Below, piece after piece: positions 44,587 through 52,195 of a stretch of DNA of 64,000 nucleotides. The notes beneath the pieces were generated by a model. That model saw only the letters and a program-made list of their open reading frames with translations, was not told the origin of the DNA and ran no database searches. The translations under genes and the position numbers were made by a program. The stretch's first letter is position 1. Every line of letters begins with the position of its first letter. The DNA comes from Oscillospiraceae bacterium (GTDB taxonomy: Bacteria > Bacillota > Clostridia > Oscillospirales > Acutalibacteraceae): NCBI GenBank assembly GCA_902774035.1, contig CACYHA010000007.1, positions 1-64,000 on the forward strand. The letters are read 5' to 3'.

Positions 44587-45750
44587 ATGCGAAAGGGTCT
44601 GTTATTTTCGCCGTTCGGCGGCAGTGTGACCTTTCTTGCAAAGGGAGGATTCCCGGAACGGTTTTTGAATCTCTGCAACGTGCGCGGCATTGCGCTGTTT
44701 TCGCCGCAGATGCGGCAAAAGGAGTTGACCGCTACGGTGCGCCGCGGCGATTACGCGCGTCTGCGCGATGTGGCAAAGCGCAGCGGCATGTCCCTGCGCG
44801 CGACCGAAAAGCACGGCTTGCCGTTCTTTCTCCGGCGGCGCCGGGAAAGGTTGGCGCTTCCGGTCTGCGCCCTGGTTCTGGCTTTGCTTGCGGTTTTCCT
44901 CTCCGGCTTTGTCTGGAGTGTGGACACCGCAGGGTGCGAAAATGTTTCCCGCGAAGAGGTGCTGTCCGTCATGGAAGCGCTGGGTCTGCGGCCCGGCGTC
45001 CGGCGCAAGCGGATCGACACGGCAGCGCTCGGTCAGGCGGCGATGCAGCAGCTTTCCGGCAGGGTCTCGTGGCTGGGCGTAAATCTCGGCGGCAGCCGCG
45101 CAGAGATCGAGGTCCACGATTACATCGACCCGGGCGAGGACGACACCTTCGGCGACCCGGCGAACATCATTGCCGATTTTGACGGCCTGCTGCTCTCTCT
45201 GCAGGCACACAGCGGAAAAGCCGCCGCACGGGTCGGCTCCGGCGTGCGAAAGGGGGATCTGCTGATCAGCGGCGTGGTCGTTGACCGCTTCGGGGTATCC
45301 CATTTCTATGAGGCACGGGGTGCCGCGACTGCGCTGCACAGCGATTCGCTGACTTGCGAATCGCCGGGGAGGATCGAGTATCCGGCCTATCGAAAGGTGC
45401 AGACGGTCCCGGCAGTGCGCGTGCTGCATCTCACGATCCCGCTGGGCTTGTTTTCGCTCTCCCGTGATTTTGACAGATTCACTTCGGTGCGGCAGGCGCA
45501 GCTCGGCGGCGTTCCGCTGCCGCTCTGGCTCGTGAAGCAGACGCGCTGCTACCGCACGACCCGGGCGGGGGAGGACGGCTTTGATTTGCTGCTGGATGAT
45601 TTTTCCCGCGCGTTCCGCCAGCGTTACGCGGCAACCAACGTGCTTTCCTCTGCGCTGCAGCTCACACACAAAGACGGCCTTTACACCTTGACCGCACGCA
45701 GCAGATGCATCGATTTTATCGGAACGAAGCAGGAGATCCGGACGGAATAA
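44587..45750 (+). CDS. yqfD: YqfD sporulation protein
   Basis: 387 aa. The N-terminal domain (SFGGSVTF-like opening, KGGFPERFLNLC) is followed by one membrane helix (about residues 85-110, LPVCALVLALLAVFLSGFVW) and a large domain with VRKGDLLISGVV and EIEVHDYID, the YqfD pattern. It is thought to act in the sporulating mother cell. GAGGTGAAGC precedes the ATG. Just downstream is copy C of the cloverleaf repeat. Confidence 0.92.
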   Translation: MRKGLLFSPFGGSVTFLAKGGFPERFLNLCNVRGIALFSPQMRQKELTATVRRGDYARLRDVAKRSGMSLRATEKHGLPFFLRRRRERLALPVCALVLALLAVFLSGFVWSVDTAGCENVSREEVLSVMEALGLRPGVRRKRIDTAALGQAAMQQLSGRVSWLGVNLGGSRAEIEVHDYIDPGEDDTFGDPANIIADFDGLLLSLQAHSGKAAARVGSGVRKGDLLISGVVVDRFGVSHFYEARGAATALHSDSLTCESPGRIEYPAYRKVQTVPAVRVLHLTIPLGLFSLSRDFDRFTSVRQAQLGGVPLPLWLVKQTRCYRTTRAGEDGFDLLLDDFSRAFRQRYAATNVLSSALQLTHKDGLYTLTARSRCIDFIGTKQEIRTE

Positions 45751-45770
45751 GGCGCGTTTGGAGGAGAAGC

Positions 45771-45881
45771 GCGGCGGAACCGCGCGGCATGAAATGCCGC
45801 GCGAAAGAGGCGCAGGAGACCGGCGAAGCGCCGGCCTCCTGCGCCTCTTTGCCCCGTGCTGCGCACGGGGCGTTCCGCCGC
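45771..45881. repeat. Cloverleaf (four-way junction) repeat, copy C
   Basis: An outer helix GCGGCGGAAC (45771-45780) with GTTCCGCCGC (45872-45881), 10 bp perfect, closes three hairpins: 45781-45803 (CGCGCGGCAT stem, loop GAA); 45804-45850 (15 bp from AAAGAGGCGCAGGAG, then one mismatch, then CCGGCG); 45851-45871 (GCCCCGTGC stem, loop TGC). Hairpins abut almost without spacers. Unlike copies A and B there is no MITE next to it, and the flanking single hairpins are absent. Confidence 0.78.
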
Positions 45882-45912
45882 TTGCCGCAGCTTTTGCAGC
45901 GCGAACAAAAGA

Positions 45913-45946
45913 ACACCGGGCACAGCGGTTTTTCCGTGCCCGGTGT
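45913..45946 (-). terminator. Terminator of the oxidoreductase operon
   Basis: ACACCGGGCAC (45913-45923) with GTGCCCGGTGT (45936-45946), 11 bp perfect; on the minus strand it is followed by TCTTTTG. It could also stop read-through from yqfD. Confidence 0.75.
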
Positions 45947-45966
45947 AAATATTTGATATCTTTCGC

Positions 45967-48039
45967 TCAGATCAGCAGCGCCTTGTTGAACGCGTCGTGC
46001 ACGGCGTGGCCGATTGTGCCGCCCTTGCTTGCGTCGCCGACGGTCACGGTCTTGATCCCTTTTTCCGTCAGTGCTTTTTCCAGCGCGTTGTTCGGGCGAA
46101 CGCCCATGGCGAGCACCACGGCGTCTGTCGGCAGGAAGGAACGCGCCTTTTTCTTTTGGTCAAGGACGGTGATATGATCCTCGGCGATCGCGCACAGCGC
46201 GGTGTTCAGCAGGAACTTTGTGCCGTAGGGCTTGATGCGGCTCATGGAATCGTCCACAAACTGGAACCAGGCGCCCGGGGCGACCGTTTTTGCCATTTCG
46301 ACCACAGTGACTTCGTTTCCGCTCTCGTTGAGCGCTTCCGTGGTCTCGAGGCCGGTCAGGCCGCTGCCGATCACGGCGACCTTTTTGCCGGTGAGCTTGA
46401 CTTTTCCGGTGAGGATCTCCGGCGCGGTGTAAACGTGCTCCATCGCGATGCCGGGGATGCTGCGCGGACGCAGGGGCGTTCCGCCGGCGGCAAGCACAAC
46501 GGCGTAGGGATTCATGGCGGCAAGGCTGTCCGCAGTCGCTTCGGCGCCGAATTCGAATGCAACGCCGAGATCCTTCGCCTCGGTGGAAAGATCCTCAATG
46601 CACCAGCCGAGCTTCGCCTTGTGCGGTCCTGCGGCGGCAACATTGACCTGTCCGCCGGCCTTCTCCTCTTTTTCAAGAACAGTGACCTTGTAGCCGCGGC
46701 GGGCGAGGGTGATGGCTGCGGAAAGCCCGGCGGGACCTGCGCCGACAACGATGACGGAGCGGTCCTGGCCGATCTTCGGCATTTCGGCATATTCCTTTTC
46801 GATGCCGACCGCCGGATTCAACGCGCATTCGCCGACGCCGCCCGTGGTCGCGTTCGCGATGAAGGAGCGGATGCAGTGCAGGCAGCCGATGCAGCGGCGG
46901 ATCTTTTCCGGGTGGCCTTCCTGTGCTTTTTTCGCCCATTCGGGGTCGCAGATGAAGTTGCGGGCCGAGCCGACAAAGTCCTGATAGCCCTCTTCAAGCT
47001 GGCGCTCCGCCTGTTCGGGGGAGCGGATGAAGTTTGCCGCCATCACGGGAATGGAAACGGTCTCTTTGATCGCTTTTGCGAGATAGGCGCGCCAGCCCGG
47101 CTCAAAGGACGTCGGCTCCAGCCAGTAGTTGTATGCGTCGTAGCAGGCGCAGGATACGTCGATGGCGTCCACGCCGAGCTCTTCCAGACGCTTTGCGATC
47201 AGCTTGCCGGTCTCGAGGTCATAGCCCTTGCCGGGCAGACCGATCCGGTCATACATCTCGTCGGCGGAAAGACGCACGATCAGCGGATACTCTTTGCCGC
47301 AGTGCAGCTTGATGCCCTGAATGATCTCGGTGATGAAACGCAGGCGGTTTTCAAAGGAGCCGCCGTATTCGTCGGTGCGCTGGTTGGTGTTCGGGCTGAG
47401 GAACTGCTGCAGAATATAGCCGTGGGTGGCGTGCAGCTCCACCGCGTCCACGCCCGCCTTTTTGCAGCGGACAGCGGCGTTGATGAAGTCGTCGCGCAGC
47501 TTTTGAACGGCTTTGTGGCTCATGGCGTGGATGCGCGTGGCGCCGTGGGCGCTCAGCTCGCATTTGGAGGGCGCCTGGACGCTTTGCGAGATGCCTTTTT
47601 GCTCCAGATCCATCAGCACCGGCGCGACCTTGAACATCACGTCCATGATGGAGGGCAGCTTCTTTTCGATGGGGATCACCAGCGGCAGACTGTTGATGGA
47701 GCTGCCGTAACCCTGGCGGCCGGGGTGGTGGAGCTGAATGCACAGCTTCGCCCCCGCGTCATGGATGCGCGTCACCATGGCGCGCATGGGTTCGATCTGC
47801 CAGTCGTGCGCCATGGAAAGCTGGGTGAAAGTGGAGGTTGCACCCATGTCGTTGACACGGCAGATGCCGGGAATGATGAGACCCACGCCGCCTTTGGCCC
47901 GCGCTTCAAAATAGCGGATCATGCGTTCGGTCGGCGTTCCGTCCGCCTGGCCGAGACTGAACTCGGCGGCGTTCATGACCACGCGGTTTTTCACCGTCAT
48001 GGTGCCGATATTCATCGGCGAAAACATCAGATCAAACAT
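45967..48039 (-). CDS. NADH:flavin oxidoreductase/2-enoate reductase-type enzyme
   Basis: 690 aa. Old-yellow-enzyme barrel at residues 1-375, with HATHGYILQQFLSPNTNQR holding the His pair at 203 and 206, then a 4Fe-4S cluster with Cys383, Cys386, Cys389 and Cys405. Next is an FAD domain with GAGPAG (433-438) and a second dinucleotide motif GSGLTG. This is the layout of 2,4-dienoyl-CoA reductase, enoate reductase and the bile-acid enzymes BaiCD/BaiH. It passes electrons from NAD(P)H to reduce an activated C=C bond. It follows an SDR and a tocopherol-cyclase-like gene in the same direction. Confidence 0.93.
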   Translation of the reverse strand: MFDLMFSPMNIGTMTVKNRVVMNAAEFSLGQADGTPTERMIRYFEARAKGGVGLIIPGICRVNDMGATSTFTQLSMAHDWQIEPMRAMVTRIHDAGAKLCIQLHHPGRQGYGSSINSLPLVIPIEKKLPSIMDVMFKVAPVLMDLEQKGISQSVQAPSKCELSAHGATRIHAMSHKAVQKLRDDFINAAVRCKKAGVDAVELHATHGYILQQFLSPNTNQRTDEYGGSFENRLRFITEIIQGIKLHCGKEYPLIVRLSADEMYDRIGLPGKGYDLETGKLIAKRLEELGVDAIDVSCACYDAYNYWLEPTSFEPGWRAYLAKAIKETVSIPVMAANFIRSPEQAERQLEEGYQDFVGSARNFICDPEWAKKAQEGHPEKIRRCIGCLHCIRSFIANATTGGVGECALNPAVGIEKEYAEMPKIGQDRSVIVVGAGPAGLSAAITLARRGYKVTVLEKEEKAGGQVNVAAAGPHKAKLGWCIEDLSTEAKDLGVAFEFGAEATADSLAAMNPYAVVLAAGGTPLRPRSIPGIAMEHVYTAPEILTGKVKLTGKKVAVIGSGLTGLETTEALNESGNEVTVVEMAKTVAPGAWFQFVDDSMSRIKPYGTKFLLNTALCAIAEDHITVLDQKKKARSFLPTDAVVLAMGVRPNNALEKALTEKGIKTVTVGDASKGGTIGHAVHDAFNKALLI

Positions 48040-48048
48040 GGCGCATCC

Positions 48049-48945
48049 TCACTTTTTCAAAACAGTCTCCAACGCTTCCTTGCCCTTTTCCACGGCGTCT
48101 TCCACTGCGTCGATTCCTTTTTCGAACGCTTCTTTGCCGACAACGGCCGCGTCCTGCCCGAGGGTTTTCAGCTTTTCCTTGAAACGGTTCAGCTTGGCGT
48201 TTTCAAGGCCCCAGTAGACGGTGCGAACCGGCGGACAGATGCCCATGAGTACCTTGGAGAGGCCGAACAGCGGGCTGGGCGAAACGAACTTTGCGCCGTT
48301 TTCGATGCCGGCGACCATCTTGCGGGCCACCACGTCCGGCTGCTGCACCGGGAAGGGCTTTTCAAAGGGCACGGGGTTGGCCACGCGGAAGAAGTTTGTG
48401 TCGGTCGCCACGGGGTAGAGTGTGGTGATCTGCAGATTCTTCGGCTTTTCCAGACGGATGGCCTGCTGGAAGCCCTGGGTGGCGAACTTGCTCGCGCTGT
48501 AGATCGCGTAGCCGGGCATGGCGAGCTGGCCGATGGCGCTGACCGTGATGGCAAGGATACCGTCGCGGCCGTTCAGGTGATGGATGTATTTCGCGTAGGT
48601 GTAGATCGGGGAGAAGGTGTTTGTGTCGAACATGGCCTTCACGCGATCCCAATCCTCATAGTTGAATTCCTCGTAATAGGGGAAGCCGGCGTTGGCGTAA
48701 AAAATGTCGATCTTCTGTCCGCCGAAGACCTCGGCCGCTTTTTCAAACACGGCGTCCACGCCTTCCTTGTTGCTGATGTCCATGGTGAAGGGGATGACGT
48801 TGTCCGCAAACGTGGCAAGCAGTTGCTCCGCGTGGCGGGAGACGGCAAGGATCTTGTTGCCCTCGCCTTTGGCAAACAGACGCAGCACCTCAAAGCCGAT
48901 ACCGCTGGATGCGCCGGTCAGAACGATGTTTTTATTATTGATCAT
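48049..48945 (-). CDS. Short-chain dehydrogenase/reductase (SDR)
   Basis: 298 aa from the ATG at 48945 (AAGGAAG eight bases upstream). Cofactor motif TGASSGIG near residue 10, NAG in FYANAGFPYY, and the catalytic Ser then YSASK-type Tyr-Lys pair in AIYSASKFATQGFQQ. It would oxidise or reduce a hydroxyl/keto group. The C-terminal 60 residues are charged and helical (KLNRFKEKLKTLGQD, AVEKGKEALETVLKK), longer than in the minimal SDR. It ends nine bases before the reductase start. Confidence 0.93.
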   Translation of the reverse strand: MINNKNIVLTGASSGIGFEVLRLFAKGEGNKILAVSRHAEQLLATFADNVIPFTMDISNKEGVDAVFEKAAEVFGGQKIDIFYANAGFPYYEEFNYEDWDRVKAMFDTNTFSPIYTYAKYIHHLNGRDGILAITVSAIGQLAMPGYAIYSASKFATQGFQQAIRLEKPKNLQITTLYPVATDTNFFRVANPVPFEKPFPVQQPDVVARKMVAGIENGAKFVSPSPLFGLSKVLMGICPPVRTVYWGLENAKLNRFKEKLKTLGQDAAVVGKEAFEKGIDAVEDAVEKGKEALETVLKK

Positions 48946-48970
48946 AGCAGATTCTTCCTTTCTTGCTTTC

Positions 48971-50107
48971 TCAGCAATCATATTCGCCGTATTCGCAGCC
49001 GATGTCTTCGGCCTTGACCTCGTCGATCAGTTTCCAGCCTTTTCCGTCCCGCTCATAGAGCTTGATGACGCCCGTGCCGGTGCCGCCGTTCCAAAGGCGG
49101 TTGTGGCGCTTGGTGCCGTTGGGGGCCTCATAGTTGATGTTGAGCATCTCGTCTTTTTTGCAGGTGATGACGGTGTCCATCTTGGCTGTGAAGGTGGTCT
49201 GAACGACATGCCAGTGGATCTCGTCTTCGGTCTCCTCGCAGTCGAACTTTGTGCCGGAACCGGTCCAGAATTTGGAAAAGTTGAATTCGTAATCCTTGCC
49301 CTCGTAATAGAACTCGCCCAGCAGCTTGCGCTCCAGCGCATAGAAGAAGATCTTCGGACGGCCGCCGCCGATCTCAAATACACTGTTTTCCAGCTTTTTG
49401 CCGGTGATGAGGCTGGTCAGGTTGTTGGAGGACAGCCAGACCCACGGGCTGGTGAAATCGCCGCCCCAGTTCTTGTCGGAATAGCCGTTGCAGGTCTCGG
49501 GACGCACGATGTATTTTTCGCCGTTGAGGATGATCTCTCCCTCAAATACGGTCTTCATGCCCTCGGCGTGCCAGAACATCTCGAAGGCGTTGATCTTGCG
49601 GAAGAAGCGGCTGGCGCCGTAGCCAACGTTGAACGCGATCTTTTTGTCGATCTTGAGATCCCAGGACATGCTGCCGGAGTCGCACATCCATTCCGGGTGG
49701 GCTTTCGCGTCCGCTGCGGAGATGTTCACGCTTCCGTAGGTGCGCGTTTCGTCGCAGTAGCAGTCCGCGGCAGTCACGGAAAACGGCGGGTCGGCGTGGA
49801 TGTCCACATCCTTCAGCGAGAAGAAGCGGTGAAGCTGGCCGTGGTCTTTTCCCCAAAAGCCCACGTTGACCATCAGATAGGACGGGCGCTTGCCGGAATT
49901 GCGCGCCAGCGGATCGTTCCAGACGATGACCGGCTCTTTTTCGGCATAGTCGGGATTGCAGGTGAAAAACTCGACATAGAAGGGTTTCTTTTCGCCTGTT
50001 TTTTCGTTTTCGGCGGTCAGGTTGTGCCACCACCAGTCATAGCCCTTCTTCGCGAGTGGACCGCGCAGCATCCATTCGTTTCTTGAAATTGCACTTACAT
50101 TTGCCAT
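48971..50107 (-). CDS. Tocopherol-cyclase-like protein
   Basis: 378 aa. The central and C-terminal part (WHAEGMKTVFEGEIILNGE, then SDKNWGGDFTSPWVWLSSNN) resembles the tocopherol-cyclase/lipocalin-like family, whose bacterial members bind or alter hydrophobic ring compounds. There is no signal peptide. It has a clear promoter (50142-50170) and AGGAGG. With the SDR and the enoate-type reductase it forms a likely three-gene operon for an isoprenoid-, steroid- or lipid-like substrate. That substrate is an inference. Confidence 0.7.
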   Translation of the reverse strand: MANVSAISRNEWMLRGPLAKKGYDWWWHNLTAENEKTGEKKPFYVEFFTCNPDYAEKEPVIVWNDPLARNSGKRPSYLMVNVGFWGKDHGQLHRFFSLKDVDIHADPPFSVTAADCYCDETRTYGSVNISAADAKAHPEWMCDSGSMSWDLKIDKKIAFNVGYGASRFFRKINAFEMFWHAEGMKTVFEGEIILNGEKYIVRPETCNGYSDKNWGGDFTSPWVWLSSNNLTSLITGKKLENSVFEIGGGRPKIFFYALERKLLGEFYYEGKDYEFNFSKFWTGSGTKFDCEETEDEIHWHVVQTTFTAKMDTVITCKKDEMLNINYEAPNGTKRHNRLWNGGTGTGVIKLYERDGKGWKLIDEVKAEDIGCEYGEYDC

Positions 50108-50141
50108 AAATTCAACCTCCTAAGCAAAATTTAGCAATACT

Positions 50142-50170
50142 ATTATAATTCTTTTTGTTCAAAACGTCAA
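50142..50170 (-). promoter_or_regulatory. Promoter of the cyclase-SDR-reductase operon
   Basis: On the minus strand, TTGACG, a 17-base spacer, TATAAT, 35 bases before the start. The remaining 50171-50350 is AT-rich and carries the divergent promoter of the next gene (a GATAAAAT -10 near 50314). Confidence 0.8.
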
Positions 50171-50350
50171 ATATTTTTTTGAAAGAATCTAAGAATTTAT
50201 TAAAAAGTTTACAATTTCGCCCGGTTGGAGCCCTTCTCCTGCCTTTTTTGCCTTTTTGAGTAAAAAAAATCAAAAAAACACGTTCCTTTAACATCTTCGA
50301 AATATTCGTCTGATAAAATAGATCCATCAACACCAAGGAAGGAAATCGCG

Positions 50351-51376
50351 ATGGCATACAACAAAGCAAACGACAAATACAGAGCTCTTTGGAACCGCGG
50401 CAACGGCCCGCAGGTCAACGGCTGGGATATCGACTACAGCTATTTTTCTCCTGTCGAGCACGGTGCAGACCCGGAAAAGACCTATCCGCTGGTCGTGATC
50501 ATCGTCGGCGCGCTGGAGGGCGTTGTTGCCGGCAACGAGATGAACGCCAACGAGATGCCGCTCTGGTCGTCGGAAGCGTATCAGTCCCGTTTTCATAACG
50601 GCGGCGCGTTTTTGATGATTCCGCGCGCCCCGGAGGAGGATTACCTCTATTGGGACGCTTCCTGCCTGGTGGAATCCCTGCACGCCGCGATCATCGATTT
50701 CTGCAAACAGCACCCGTGTGTGGACGTCTCGCGCATCCATGTGATGGGCTGGTGCGTCGGCTCCCTCGGCGCCATGAACCTGACGGCGACCTACCCGGAG
50801 GCTTACGCCTCGCTGATGATTATGTGCCCGAGCCGCACGATGACGAACAGCGAAGCCGAACGTCTGCGCGAAATGCCGATCTGGATGATCACCGCCCTCA
50901 CGGACACCCATGCGCTCTATCCGCTGGAAACGCTGCCCACCTGGAAAAAGCTCATCCGCGTCAACCCGAACCGCGACCTGCGCCTGACGACCTTTACCCG
51001 CACGCCCGACGTTTCCCTCGTGCCGCAGGCAACGATCGCCAGCAACCACAACGTCTGGGACTATGTTTCGGAGGACATGCATTTCGTCGGCCCGAGCGTC
51101 GATCATGAGCGTGTTGTTTCCGGTACCTATAAGAAGGCCAAAACGATCGACGGCGCGGGCAAGCTGATCGAAGACCCTTACGCGATCGCGTGGATGGAGC
51201 AGTTCACCAATGAGGGCCGAACGGTCATCCGGGAGCCCCGCCGTAACCAGACGCCGGTGGAAAGAGCACACATCTGGTTCCACGAAGGACTTTCCCACTG
51301 GGGTCGTGTAACCACCTTTAAAGTGCTGTTCAAGATTTATCACGCCCTCGGCTGGTGCGAAAAATTTGATTATTGA
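50351..51376 (+). CDS. Alpha/beta hydrolase with Cys nucleophile
   Basis: 341 aa. The nucleophile elbow reads GWCVG (133-137) instead of GxSxG, making Cys135 the predicted nucleophile; the acid is likely Asp185 (ALTDTHA) and the base His233 (ASNHNVW). A Cys-Asp-His triad is known in dienelactone hydrolases, and the fold around it resembles polyhydroxybutyrate depolymerase-like esterases. There is no signal peptide. It is divergent from the cyclase-like operon and may act on the same compound. The substitution comes from clear sequence, not a low-quality stretch. Confidence 0.85.
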   Translation: MAYNKANDKYRALWNRGNGPQVNGWDIDYSYFSPVEHGADPEKTYPLVVIIVGALEGVVAGNEMNANEMPLWSSEAYQSRFHNGGAFLMIPRAPEEDYLYWDASCLVESLHAAIIDFCKQHPCVDVSRIHVMGWCVGSLGAMNLTATYPEAYASLMIMCPSRTMTNSEAERLREMPIWMITALTDTHALYPLETLPTWKKLIRVNPNRDLRLTTFTRTPDVSLVPQATIASNHNVWDYVSEDMHFVGPSVDHERVVSGTYKKAKTIDGAGKLIEDPYAIAWMEQFTNEGRTVIREPRRNQTPVERAHIWFHEGLSHWGRVTTFKVLFKIYHALGWCEKFDY

Positions 51377-51387
51377 AACAAACCGAA

Positions 51388-51420
51388 ACAAAACGGACGC
51401 AGGCTTTGCGTCCGTTTTGT
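51388..51420. terminator. Convergent terminator
   Basis: ACAAAACGGACGCA (51388-51401) with TGCGTCCGTTTTGT (51407-51420), 14 bp perfect. It ends the hydrolase transcript and, on the other strand, the membrane-protein transcript. Confidence 0.85.
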
Positions 51421-51456
51421 TGTGTCACTTGGTTTTGCGTCGGGGCCTCAGAAAAA

Positions 51457-52101
51457 TCAGATGATGCCGAGCGGGATCAGGACGATCATCAGCAGGGCGT
51501 CGATCCCCCAAAGAATGGCGCAGAATTTTTTTTGGGTCGGCCGTTTTGCGTCGTAGATCAGATAGGACGCTAGGAAGAAGGGGATATAGGTCGTGATGAA
51601 GACCGGCAGGAAGCCCCACCATTTGTAGACCCAGATAAAGGCCGGGGTGGACGCGAGAAAGATCTCGAACAAGCTGAAGCCCAGGGCGGAGCCGATGGCG
51701 AAAAAGATGCGGTTGTTGATGCCGAGGATCTTTTTGTGCTTGTCCTCCGGCAGAAGATCCGCCGTGAAGCCCGCGATGGAAAACATCAGGCTCAGTTCCC
51801 AGCACACGCCGACCAGAATGATCCAGCTTGTGCTTTCCGGCGAAACGTGCCACAGCGCATAGCCCGTGAAATGGCAGATCACCGCGTTCATGATCTCATA
51901 GAACCAGTGTACGCCATAGAGCGCCAGCGCGGCGAAAACGCCGTTCCAGTTTTTCTTTTTGATCTGCGGAATGTAAACACCGCAAACCACGAGTGCAAGG
52001 AGCGCAATGAACGTCCAGTTGAAATTTGCCGTGCTGCGAACCGCAGCCTTGGCAGCGTCAGCCGCAGCCATAGCGGCGGCGGAGCCGTCTCCCCAAAACA
52101 T
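51457..52101 (-). CDS. Integral membrane protein, unknown family
   Basis: 214 aa from the ATG at 52101, chosen because GGAGG lies seven bases upstream; the ATG six bases earlier is too close. About six membrane helices (WTFIALLALVVCGVYIP, FAALALYGVHWFYEIM, SWIILVGVCWELSLMF, FFAIGSALGFSLFEIF, FLPVFITTYIPFFLASY, AILWGIDALLMIVLIPLGI). Conserved-looking His/Trp/Glu residues lie inside membrane segments, which may mean an enzyme acting on lipids. Nothing more can be said. It could belong to the same physiology as the cyclase-like operon, 1.3 kb away. Confidence 0.75.
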   Translation of the reverse strand: MFWGDGSAAAMAAADAAKAAVRSTANFNWTFIALLALVVCGVYIPQIKKKNWNGVFAALALYGVHWFYEIMNAVICHFTGYALWHVSPESTSWIILVGVCWELSLMFSIAGFTADLLPEDKHKKILGINNRIFFAIGSALGFSLFEIFLASTPAFIWVYKWWGFLPVFITTYIPFFLASYLIYDAKRPTQKKFCAILWGIDALLMIVLIPLGII

Positions 52102-52120
52102 AAACATACCTCCAAACAAA

Positions 52121-52151
52121 AATGATTTTGTGGGGTTTCCACAAAATCATT
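52121..52151 (-). terminator. Terminator of the LRR protein gene
   Basis: AATGATTTTGTGG (52121-52133) and CCACAAAATCATT (52139-52151), 13 bp perfect, followed by TTTTTG on the minus strand. Confidence 0.8.
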
Positions 52152-52195
52152 ATAGCATGTGAAAAAAGCTTTGTCAAGGTTAAAAGGCTTTCGGT

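Noticed and set aside
45771..45881. Integron attC-like site
   Set aside because: attC sites have unpaired extra-helical bases and R'/R'' boxes; these helices are perfect and no integron integrase is present.
45997..49017. Open frame of about 1006 codons on the plus strand
   Set aside because: It is the antisense of the reductase, SDR and part of the cyclase-like gene; His/Gly/Arg-rich composition with no domain is the usual shadow in GC-rich DNA.
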